Shown piece after piece: positions 34,713 through 45,049 of a stretch of DNA of 64,000 nucleotides; position 1 is the first letter of the stretch, and every line of letters starts with the position of its first letter. Where the stretch lies: assembly GCA_037126765.1 (NCBI GenBank), contig JBBCBC010000001.1:33526804-33590803 (forward strand). The letters run 5' to 3'. The position numbers and the translations under genes were made by a program. Source of the stretch: Stenogyne calaminthoides. Taxonomy: Eukaryota > Streptophyta > Magnoliopsida > Lamiales > Lamiaceae. The notes under the pieces were generated by a model that saw only the letters and a list, made by a program, of their open reading frames with translations, was not told the DNA's origin and searched no databases.

Positions 34713-35040
34713 GTCTCACGGGCTTCTTCTTCCTCGCATCGCGTCCTACAGACACCCAAATTTCTTATTCTTCCTCGGGCCGCAACAACACAACCAAATC
34801 TCAGTTGATTTTCACAGGCGCTGCGTCTCTAGGTTTTTCCTTCTCTTCTCTTGTTCTTCTTTTTCTATTTTTCTCTTCCATATTCTTCTCGTTTTCTTCA
34901 GTTTTCTCATCCTCGCAAATTTACAGGTCCTTCCGTTCTTTTTCCTCTTGATTTTCTAACGCACCCTTTCAGATCCTTCTGCACTCTTCTCACTCTGGTC
35001 TTTAAATCTGTAATTGTGGACTGAGGATTTTTTTTCGCAC
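34713..35040 (+). other. CT-rich stretch, no gene recognised
   Basis: TTCTTCTT-rich sequence resembling a plant 5' UTR, with overlapping ORFs of about 80 codons in two frames that look like shadows of the pyrimidine tract. I see no promoter or protein domain. Confidence 0.35.
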
Positions 35041-35049
35041 TTGTACTGG

Positions 35050-35660
35050 TTTTTTGTTCATGTGGTAACACATTTTTATTCATAGGGTAATACGTTTTTG
35101 TTCATGTAGTAACACATATTTTTTAGTAATATGTAACACTGTATATATGTCGTCATAATACTATGTGAATATTCATGTGTAACCATGTGAACAATAATGT
35201 GTTACCTTGTGAACATTCATGTAACCTTATTCATGTAGTAACATATTTTTTTAGTAATATGTAACACTGTATATATATCGTCGTAATACAATGTGAATAC
35301 TAATGTGTAACCATATGAACAACAATGTGTTACCTTGTGAACATTCATGTGTTACGTTATGTTTTAATACGTGTTACGTAAGATATGAAGTTTTTTCAGT
35401 ATAACATGTAGTAACATTTTTTTTATCGGGCAAATGGTGACTCGAACCCATGACCTCGCAGTATAGGTAGTGGTGCTCTAACCATGCTTGAGCTATTCCA
35501 CTTCATCAATATGTAGTAACATTTACTTATCAATTCAGTAACACATGGAGAATGATAAGGTATATATATATTTTTTAAATGATAATGTAAGTTTTATTTC
35601 ACGTAGCAATACATTTTGTTTCTATAAGTATTACATTGTTTTTCATGTAGTACCACATAG
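35050..35660. repeat. Imperfect tandem repeats of ATGTAGTAACACAT type
   Basis: A repeat of roughly 125 bp built on TTCATGTAGTAACACAT, AGTAATATGTAACACTG and AATGTGTTACCTTGTGAAC is present twice (about 35095-35230 and 35230-35365), with scattered single motifs to 35660. Confidence 0.65.
35420..35510 (-). mobile_element. Short tRNA-derived retroinsertion
   Basis: Read on minus it has GCTCAAGCATGGTTAGAGC (D-arm/A-box-like), GGTTCGAGTC (B box) and then an A run. The flanking 14-bp repeat ATGTAGTAACATTT (35406-35419, 35511-35524) is exact. The repeat also resembles the local tandem motif, so the TSD claim is weaker than usual. It lacks the pairing of a full tRNA acceptor stem, so it is a SINE or tRNA retropseudogene, not a tRNA gene. 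Confidence 0.5.
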
Positions 35661-36861
35661 AAGTAGTAACACACAAAAGCTTGGCAAAAATAAATAATAT
35701 TTTAAAAATTATGTGCTCAATAAGAATTGAACCTTCAACCAAATACATTAACAACAAACCCGAACTATTAGGCTACAACATATATTTGATAAAGATATCA
35801 TTCTATAAATATATATTCGTCCGCTCAATCTCAAGCCCACAGCCCCTGCCCGCCCTGCCCGACCTGCGCAAGATCTGATCTGGCCCATCCCAACCCGCGA
35901 GATTTTAAGAGATTTTCCTAAAATATGTATATTGCAGATATGATTTTTGTGCAATATTTCACGAGAGAGTCACTCTTGTTTTTTTCCGGTTTCAAAGTTT
36001 TCAGGTTAATATTAATTCTTCTATTATTGATTATTATTTTACTTATTAATTTATTTTTTAGTGGCTCACCCTTAGGTGCAAAGCACATTAAACTATTACT
36101 CTTAAGTTCATCCAAAGTTATTATTACGCATAGGTGCAAAATGTCTACAAAATGACCAACATACCCTTATTTTTCAAATATTCATCTTCATGTAACAAAA
36201 AATCCAATTAAAAATTAATCTAAATACAAAATTAAACATCCACAAAAATTCAATAAAAATTTAAATATTACAAACTTGAAAATTTCATATAAAAAATTTA
36301 GAAAATTACAAAAATTTGGAAAATTATAGAAATTATAAAAAATTTCGTATCAAAATTGCATATTTCCGTACTCCATTTCGACATGCACATGTTCATCAAG
36401 GTGATGAACATATGCATCTCCAAGTCAGACTCGGTTGACCCAATGACTCAAAGCGTGACTCGGTTCACTCAGTGAGTCAAATCTTGACTCCGACGCTCTT
36501 CACCCCGACATGCACATATGCATCTAAAATTTTAGATCCATCTTCCCTAATCTCCAAAAATTCAGATCACAAAATTTCATCAAATTTAAGATCAAAAACC
36601 CAATAATTTAATCAAATTTTCAACAGATTCCAAACCACAAACCAGCAGACCAACAAGTTTCATAAAAACGGGCCGGAAGGAGACGACTACTTCTTTGCTC
36701 ATCAAGGTCAAAATCAACGGTGTTTGAGTTCTAGACAACAAGAATACTTGACATTTCATTTCACAGCAAAATTCTTCAGAAAATACATCTAATTAACTAA
36801 TTATACTACCTATACATTTTGCAAAACATCTTATAAACTACATATAACTAGTGCAAGTTTC
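35661..36861. other. AT-rich sequence, no gene recognised
   Basis: Contains AATTT-rich runs (36180-36360) and a repeated CGACATGCACAT motif near 36380 and 36507. The flank of Copia A ends at GTTTC, 36857-36861. Confidence 0.4.
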
Positions 36862-38185
36862 TGTTGGGATACGTTATGCCAGGTTCTATCGGGATGACCT
36901 CATAAACATAAATTTAAATTATTGTTTATTACTAGCATGAATTAACCTACATAAATTCATATAATAATCAATCCAACAACAACATGCAAACTATAATTCA
37001 CGTAAAAGATCCTAGGATGCGGAATTTCTAGGAGTTTACGTAAACATACCCGTTGAAGAGACAATCTGAGACAGGCAAGATAAGGTATCTGGTACCAACC
37101 AAAAGTCATTTTCAAGTATTCCCAAATCCTTGCTCAGCAACCTTGGTGGAAGGTTCTCCAATGAACAATTATAAAAAAAGGAAAATAAATAAATTGTTGC
37201 ACCACCTTTGTGGATTTCTAATTTTTCCAACTCATGGAATTATCTTGGGGATGTAGGAAATATTTTTTCTTGATCTCCAAGAAATCTTGAATATATCTCA
37301 TATATTCTTCTTTACATGTGTATTTTTTCACAAAAATCTCACACCCTAATTTACCCTAAATTTTTGAAAATAATAGGGAGATTTGCAAGATTGGATCTTT
37401 CTTGAATTTATGAGATATTCTTGTATTCCAAGAATACATATCTTTCTCCATAAAATCTTTCCAAGAAAATCTTTCTTCCCTTTTATTCCTCTAAATTTTC
37501 GAAAAATACAATTAAAGAAACCAAGTGGGAGATTTCTTGAATTTATGGGATAATCTTGTATTACAAGAATACTTATCTCCTTTCCACAAAATCTTTCCAA
37601 GAAAATCATTCTCCCTCTCTTTCTCTAATATTTTCGAAATAAAGGAAAAATATGCAATAAAAATATTTAATTTATTTTAAACACCTTTTCATTTAATGGA
37701 CTTTAATTGGGCTACTTGAGGGGCCTTTAGGAGAATTAAGATGGACCTCCCAATGGGCTTCTGAATTCTAATATTGAGCCACAATATAATTCAGCCCATT
37801 AATATTAATTAATTCCACAATATAATTAATATTGCACTATCCATCTCAACCCATATTACGGTAAATTTTTCGTATTTAAGATTATTTTTTCCATTAATTA
37901 ATTAAGCCACTGAAAAGCTTTATATTAATTAATATCTTTATCATTGGAGTAAGGACAACTCAACATTTTATCCATATCGGAAAATTAATTCCACTTGCAA
38001 GATTTGGTATGATAAAGGTTCTGAGCCCACCAAGGGGACTAATCATGCAAGACTCTCCAAGCACACAATTCTCTGTATTAATTTAGCAATTGTCATCTAA
38101 TTAATATTATTACCCAAGATATAGGGTATCGAAGTCGCAATGATTCTCTTCCTATTATAAGTCAAAGCAATAATTACTAATCGCA
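36862..38185 (-). repeat. 3' LTR of Copia A, distal part
   Basis: Matches 51258-52680 of the 5' LTR at roughly 93% by eye over the first 350 bp. Near 37247 it lacks about 70 bp that in the 5' LTR hold the TATAAATA box. The remaining LTR resumes at 43502 after the nested insertion. Confidence 0.88.
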
Positions 38186-38598
38186 TCTTAGTGTTAGTGT
38201 CCTAGAGACAATCTATTGTAAGGACATAATACTCGATGATATTTAGTTTGATTTAATATTATAGTTCACTTAATATTAATGTATGGCAATACACTTGTTT
38301 GAATATTATGTTTGATTGTTTGCATTTATTCATGCAAGTGTTCCCATGAGTCATTGTTGTCATTGAGGTTGTGAGAACTCAGATGACTTAAGCATGATTC
38401 TCAAATAGCCCCGATCAAGGATCATCAAGAATGGGATATTGATGATGCAATGGAGATTGGTGTGCGATCTGCATCATACTCTTAGAGAGTGTAGTAAGAT
38501 CTCACTTACTACGAGATACTAGGTATCTCATGATGGATGCACAAATACCTTAGAGGGTATTGGTATACCCATCCGAGAAACCGTTTGATGTATTTCCA

Positions 38599-38890
38599 CT
38601 ATATGTGTCTATGGGTGTCTCGGTTAGTGGGAGCGATGCGATACTCCTCTGACTTGAGGTCAATACGCACGACATGTGTGGGATGATGAACTTTGACCAT
38701 GACCGACGCTTGCACCCTTCCATGGGTAGATATGGATTGGATTGGGTTCATCACGAAATGCATGTGCGTGGTAGTTGAGCCAAGAATAGGATTCATTCCT
38801 GAATGTGGATTTAGAGAGAATACTCGTATTCTCATCATAATTGGATCAAAGTCATCGGCCGATGCACGTCAACTTAGACTTTGTGGCTAA
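38599..38890. other. LTR sequence with incidental ORFs
   Basis: Two overlapping short ORFs on opposite strands; no domain. Part of the solo LTR. Confidence 0.3.
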
Positions 38891-39714
38891 GTGTGATATA
38901 CATGATCAATTAGTGATTAGAGATAATATGATTAAGTTATTTGAATAGACACTTCATCATGTTCAAGATTTAATCGAGTATTCGTGAATGAAATGAGGAA
39001 ATCGTAATAGTCCATGCTTCAGCTACAGGTAGTTGCACGTTTCTCGCAACGTACCTCATATATTCAGAATGTTTGATTTATTGTCTAGGGTTCAATTAAG
39101 ACCGTTAGTTTGACTAATCACTCGATATATGAGAGCCTATGGGTCACACAACAAGTAGTTCCCTTTTACGGATTATAGTTGGTTGATTAAATGTTAAATT
39201 GGATTTAATATTTAATTTATGGAGACTTAATTAATAATAGATTAATTTGGAATTAATTATTATTAATGTTTAATTAAATTGGATTGAATTAAATAGGATT
39301 CCCAATAATAATATATGGAATATTATTATAGGATTTAATATATATGGAATCAAATCGTAGAGATTTGACATATATGGGAATTAAATCCGTAGAGATTTTA
39401 TATGTGGAAAATAAATCTAAGAGATTTATTTAAATAAAGATTAGGGATTTTATTTTCCAATCAGGTTAGCTTAAGATTTAAGTTGTGCCTTCCCTATATA
39501 TATGAGTCTTGGGAATTCACAAACAACGTTAATTCATATTTTCTCCATAAAATCTAGAATAGGAATTTTCCTAGCAAATTCCGTCTCAGATTCAACGCTT
39601 TCAAATCTGTGCAAGTCTGTTAATGGGGATTACGTGGATACCATATTAGAGAAATATGCGTACGATTTACTGTAAGATTTCTCTTTATGTTTACACGTAT
39701 TTAATTATGCAATT

Positions 39715-41382
39715 TGTTGGGATATTTTAGTTTTGATGAATTATGCCAAAACATTATCAACTTGTGTTAATCAAGCTAACTTACAGATAACAAGTTGAGG
39801 GGGAACGAGAGAACAAGTTGAGGGGGAACTCACTAAAATCAGAAGTAGATGATCGAGATCAGACGAGGCTGATCGAGATCAGATGAGTAAGATGAGTTTT
39901 GGAGTTAACTGATGAGCTGTGCAAAAACAGAAGAAAAGAAAAGCTAAGCCACCGATCGAAGAATCAAGGTCAAATGATCGATGATCAGAATGACTCGACG
40001 TAAGATCAGATCGATGACCGATGACCAGATCAAGAGGAGGTTGCGATCGAAGAGGAGCGGAGATGAGATCGACGAGATCGACGTGATCGAGATCGATAGT
40101 TTAACTTGATATGCTAACCTCGATGTACTAACTGATGTAGATAAACCGATATGTCGATTGATCTTTATAATGATCTCGATCATGTGAGCCGACGATCAAA
40201 GCGAGAAGAAATTAGATATCGAAACCGTAAATTTGCATACCAGATCAGGCAAGAAGAAATCAGAAGAAAAGTCATCAGAAGAGAAGTCATCCGGGTCATG
40301 TTCATCGAGAATCGTAACGCCATCGATGACCAGCTTAGCTCGAAGTCTTAGTGACTGAGGTCGATGTCCGAAGACGAAGAACTGAACTCCGGCCAGCCGA
40401 GTGTCAAGATACCCGACGACAAGGTCCACAAGAGAAGTCTGCTGAATCAAGAATCCTGAGACTCAGAAGAATCCTGAAGACTCAGAGAAACCTGAAGACT
40501 CAGAAGATCCTGAAGATCATAGCCGATAGATTCAGCTGATGTGGACCAATGAGAGGAAGACAACAAACCCAAAAAGGCTGCAAAAGCTACAGAATAGTAT
40601 GGATTTAAATGAGACTCCATCCAAAGGTAACATTCAAATCCACACTATAAATACAAGTTCTTCCTTCAATATTCAGGGTGGAAGTGTGAGAAATGCGTGA
40701 TCCATCAAGCTACAGAGCCAAATCATCTAGCACCTCCACCATAGAACACTGAGCAAGAAATACACGCATATATTCAAGAGTGTTCTATCCTAGATATAAG
40801 CACAAATGTAATATCCTAAGCTTAGAGAGATTTTCTCATCCTTAGCATTGAGGCTAAACAAATGTAAGGGAAAATCTCACCCTAGTTGGAAACCAAACAA
40901 ACCTTACCCAAATCAGTTTGATAGGTTAAGTTTGTAGGTGAGTGAGAACTCGATAAACATCGAAGCAATCCCGAAAGGGAGGGTAGGCGCTCCCGTGAGG
41001 GAGATAAGTCCCGTTTGAGTGTGAACTCAGTAAACATCTATAGGCAATCCCGTGAGGGAGATAAGTCCCGTTTGAGTGATAACTCGGTAAACATCTGTTG
41101 GGTGTTGGACTAACATGTTAAACTAAGTCCAGTTGGTTAAGTTGGTGCCCCTTGTGATAGGGAAGAGTGGATGTAGGAGTTGGACTCCGAACCACTATAA
41201 AATCGTGTGTTCTTTACTGCTTTATGTTCTTACTTGCCATATGCATTTGATTATAAGCAAAACACACATCATTCTGAAAAGCAAAAAAAATAAAATTTGG
41301 AATCACTCTGCCCTCACCCCTATTTTATATGCATTACAATTGGTATTTAACGCACTCATGGGTTTTCAAACCGCGACCAACA
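39715..41382 (+). repeat. 5' LTR of the short element
   Basis: TGTTGGGATATTTTAG...CGACCAACA with a TATAAATA box at 40646-40653. The stretch 39955-40450 differs from the 3' LTR mainly at CAG/CTG sites. Confidence 0.92.
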
Positions 41383-41383
41383 A

Positions 41384-41650
41384 TTGGTATCAGAGCGGGA
41401 GTTCAAAAGATCACTGTTTTCAATGTGACCATCTGAACTGATACCAACAATTGGTATCAGAGCAGGAGTTCAAAGGATCACTGTTTTCAATGTGACCATC
41501 TGAACTAATACCAACAATTGGTATCAAAGCGGGAGTTCAAAAGATCACTATTTTCAATGTGACCATCTGAACTGATACCAACAATTGGTATCAGAGCAGG
41601 AGTTCAAAAGTTTACTGATTTCAAATGTGACAATCTGAACTGATCTATTT
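41384..41650 (+). repeat. Array of four primer-binding-site repeats, 67-bp period
   Basis: TTGGTATCAGAGC (third copy TTGGTATCAAAGC) starts at 41384, 41451, 41518 and 41585, exactly 67 bp apart. Units carry GGGAGTTCAAAAGATCACT and ACCATCTGAA; the first three end with an ATACCAA (mostly CTGATACCAA) complementary to their own start. Each unit also repeats the LTR-end bases ACCAACA. The array fills most of the interior. Confidence 0.93.
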
Positions 41651-41703
41651 GAAAACCCGTTTCTGTAAAAGTGCATATATTTTAATGTTTTGGCATCATT
41701 ATC

Positions 41704-41717
41704 AAAAAGGGGGAAAT
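41704..41717 (+). other. Polypurine tract of the short element
   Basis: AAAAAGGGGGAAAT directly before the 3' LTR start at 41718; identical to the Sirevirus PPT. Confidence 0.9.
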
Positions 41718-43416
41718 TGTTGGGATATTTTAGTTTTGATGAATTATGTCAAAACATTATCAACTTGTGTTATTCAAGCTAACTTACAGATAACAAGTTG
41801 AGGGGAAACGAGAGAACAAGTTGAGGGGGAACTCACAAAAATCAGAAGTAGATGATCGAGATTAGACGAGGCTACAGACGAGGCTGATCGAGATCAGATG
41901 AGTAAGATGAGTTCCAGAGTTAACTGATGAGCTGTGCAAAAACAGAAGAAAAGAAAAGCTAAGCAAGCTGATCAGAAGAATCAGAAGGTCAAATGATCAG
42001 ATGACCAGAACAGACCTGATCAGAAGATCAGATCAGATGACCAGATGACCAGATCAGAAGAGGAGGTTGCAGATCAGAAGATGAGAAGATGAGACTGATT
42101 GAGATCAGACGTGATCGAGATCAGATAAGCTAACCTGATATGCTAAACTGATGTACTAATCTGATGCAGATAAACTGATATGCTGACCTGATGCTATAAT
42201 GATCTGATCATGTTAGCTGAACAGATCAGGAGAGAAGAAATCGACATCGAAAACCGTAAATCAGATACTAGATCAAAGCGAGAAGAAATCAGAAGAGAAG
42301 TCATCAGAAGAGAAGTCATTTGAAGTCATGTTCATCGAGAATCGAACGCCATCGATGATCGTTAGCTCGAAAAGTGCTAGTGACTGAGGGTCGGATGTCA
42401 AGACAGAAGAACTGAACTCGGCCAGCCGAAAGTGTCAAGATATTCGACGTATAAGGTCCGCCAAGAGAAGTCTCTTTGAATCAAGAATCCTGAGACTCAG
42501 AAGAATCCTGAAGACTAAGAGAAACCTGAAGACTCAGAAGATCCTGAAGATTATAGCCGTTAGATTCAGCTGACGTGGACCAATGAGAGGAAGACAACAA
42601 GACCGAAAAGGCTGCAAAAGCTACAAAATAGTATGGATTTGAATGAGACTCCATCCAACGGTAACATTCAAATCCACACTATAAATACAAGTTCTTCCTT
42701 CATTATTCAAGGTGGAAGTGTGAGAAATGAGTGATCCATCAAGCTACTGAGCCAAATCATCTAGCATCTCCACCATAGAACACTGAGCAAGAAATACACA
42801 CATATATTCAAGAGTGTTCTATCCTAGATCTAAGCACAAATGTAATATCCTAAGCTTAGAGAGATTTTCCCATCCTTAGCATTGAGACTAAACAAATGTA
42901 TGGGAAAATCTCACCCTAGTTGGAAACCAAACAAACCTTACCCAAATCAGTTCGATAGGTTAAGTTTTTAGGTGAGTGAGAACTCGGTAAACATCAAAGC
43001 AATCCCGAAAGGGAGGGTAGGCGATCCCGTGAGGGAGATAAGTACCGTTCGAGTGTGAACTCGGTAAATATCTATAGTCAATCCAGTGAGGGAGATAAGT
43101 CCCGTTTGAGTGAGAACTCGGTAAATATTTATTGGGTGTTAGACTAACACGTTAAACTAAGTTCAGTTGGTTAAGTTGGTTCCCCTTGTGATAGGGAAGA
43201 GTGGATGTAGGAGTTGGACTCCTAACCACTATAAAATCGTGTATTCTTTACTGCTTTATGTTCTTACTTGCCATATGCATTTGATTATAAGCAAAACACA
43301 CATCGTTCTTAAAAGTAAAAAAAATAAAAATTAGAATCGCTCTGCCCTCACCCCTGTTTTATATGCATTACAATTGGTATTTAACGCACTCATGGGTTTT
43401 CAAATCGGGACCAACA
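41718..43416 (+). repeat. 3' LTR of the short element
   Basis: Ends CGGGACCAACA; TATAAATA at 42680-42687. A shorter altered patch (42230-42480) shows CG-type triplets. Confidence 0.92.
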
Positions 43417-43501
43417 CAATTATATGTTCATTGTTGTTGAACTGTTTAAATTCGTTGCGTATGTATTACGTGTTTAAGTGCCTCTAAATTCCAACATCGC
43501 A

Positions 43502-43939
43502 CACAGTCCTTATTAAGTGACAGAGATTAAGAAATCAACAACCACTAAGGTCTAACTCTTTATCCCATAAGTCACTGCGAATGAGTTTATCCTCTCTGTA
43601 GGTCCGTTTCAACGCATCAAATGCACTAGTGTAATCTCTCGGTCATGACAAGTCAATCTGAGCCTTACACATCAACATCTACCAATAGATTGTTCAAATC
43701 TATCTAAGTTGTGAAACACGCACTTGTTTACAAGGGACTGTTAACGTGATCTTCTGTGATCTGGTATCACCACGTTAACTACAATGTAACACGTGTTATT
43801 CTATGAACGGTTTACAATAAATATATATAACATTCAATCATATTTAAAGCAACAGTGATAAATAATTTATTTTAGTAAATAAGTGTTTAATACATAGTTT
43901 ATACAAAGTAAAAGCATACTTTCACGAATAACCCCAACA
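43502..43939 (-). repeat. 3' LTR of Copia A, proximal part
   Basis: On minus this is the LTR start, TGTTGGGGTTATTCG. It contains the first 230 bp that are missing from the 5' LTRs of A and B at the palindrome centre. The PPT (ATAAGTGGGAGAT on minus) adjoins at 43940. Confidence 0.88.
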
Positions 43940-44183
43940 ATCTCCCACTTATACTCAAAGTCTGCTTTTAAGTATACCACAACATATCTAATGTATTACT
44001 ACGTGACATCTGATGTCACCTACACCAACCTAATAACATTTCTCCCACTTATACTCAAAGCAGATTGGCAACGCATTTGACATCCATTCCTTCCACATGT
44101 CTCTCGAATGTTAACTGAGGCAGACCCTTTGTGAATAGATCGGCTAGGTTGTCATCCGATGCGATCTTTGCCACCTCTATATC

Positions 44184-45044
44184 TCATCTCTTAACAATTT
44201 CTCGTATAAGATGGTATTTCCTTTCAATGTGTTTGCTAGCCTTGTGGGCTCTCGGTTCCCTTAAATTCGCAATTGCTCCGGCGTTATCACAGAATATCGT
44301 GATACTGCTAGGCAAATTCGGAACTACGTCCAAGTCCACTAAGAAGTTCTTGAGCCACACCACTTCTTTCGTTGCTTCACAAGCAGCTACATATTCGGCT
44401 TCCATGGTAGAATATGCGATGCATTTCTGCTTAACGCTTCTCCATGTTACAGCTCCTCCTCCCATACAAAACACACTACCTGAGGTAGATTTTCTGGAAT
44501 CTAGGTCCGATTGGAAATCTGAGTCCGTGTATCCCCCGAAAAAATAAACCGGTCGATCGATAAACCAAAGATTCTATCCCGAGTTCTCTTCAGATACTTC
44601 AGAATATTTTTAACAGCAGTCCAATGTTGATTTCCCGGTTTACTTTGATATCTTGCTACCATGCCTACGGCGTAGCAAATATCCGGCCTCGTACACAGCA
44701 TTGCATACATAAGGCTTCCTACTACCGACACATAAGGAATGTCTCTCATGTCATCTATCTCCTTTTGTGTCGTAGGGCACATATCTTTGGATAGATGGAT
44801 TCCATGTCTGAAATGTACAAAACCTTTCTTGAAATCCTGCATGCTGAAATGCTTCAAAACTGTATCTATGTATGAAGTTTGCGATAAGTCTATCATCATT
44901 TTCTTGCAATCTCGAGTGATCTTGATCCCAAGGATGTGCACAGCTTACCCTAAGTCCTTCATATCAAACTGTTTTGATAGCCATACCCTCACGTCTGACA
45001 AAACCTTTACATCATTTTCGATGAGCAGAATATCATCTACGTAT
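44184..45044 (-). pseudogene. pol: Copia A, RT C-terminal part and RNase H
   Basis: RT continues from the YVDD motif just left of the insertion at 45050, through HILGIKITRDCKK and SQTSYIDTVLKHF (44941-44501), to RNase H (FCMGGGAVTWRSVKQKCIA, STMEAEYVAACEATKEVVWL; 44474-44184). The frame breaks near 44490, and a stop precedes HILGIKI. A TAG-type tail after 44184 leads into the PPT-like repeats. Nonfunctional because the insertion splits it from the N-terminal RT. Confidence 0.85.
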
Positions 45045-45049
45045 AGTAC

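Larger units (their letters stand above)
39715..43416 (+). mobile_element. Non-autonomous LTR retrotransposon, 3.7 kb, almost all LTR
   Basis: LTRs 39715-41382 (1668 bp) and 41718-43416 (1699 bp) flank an interior of only 335 bp. The exact TSD CAATT is at 39710-39714 and 43417-43421. The PBS TTGGTATCAGAGC follows the first LTR and the PPT AAAAAGGGGGAAAT precedes the second, so it has every signal needed for reverse transcription but no protein. PPT, PBS and an LTR block (GTTGGGTGTTGGACTAACA to GTTAAGTTGGTGCCCC, 41098-41151) are shared with the Sirevirus at 16496, whose proteins (or a sister's) probably mobilise it. Solo copies are at 7211 and 45050. Confidence 0.92.
38186..43496 (+). mobile_element. 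Solo LTR inserted in Copia A's 3' LTR, itself interrupted
   Basis: The 5-bp repeat TCGCA (38181-38185, 43497-43501) flanks it. It starts TCTTAGTGTTAGTGTCCTAG and ends ATTCCAACA. Removing the 39715-43416 insertion leaves about 1.6 kb with no PBS, PPT or coding region, so it looks like a solo LTR of an unidentified family. A TATATATA box lies at about 39494-39503, giving the orientation. The altered first bases make the exact left edge uncertain by one or two bases. Confidence 0.7.

Noticed and set aside
34702..34959. Signal-peptide-like ORFs of 81-85 codons
   Set aside because: Both frames of one CT-rich tract are open, which is expected from composition alone.
35420..35510. tRNA gene on minus
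   Set aside because: No pairing acceptor stem or clean anticodon arm; an A run follows it, as in retroinserted copies.
44131..44547. 138-codon plus ORF
   Set aside because: Antisense shadow of the Copia A RNase H domain.
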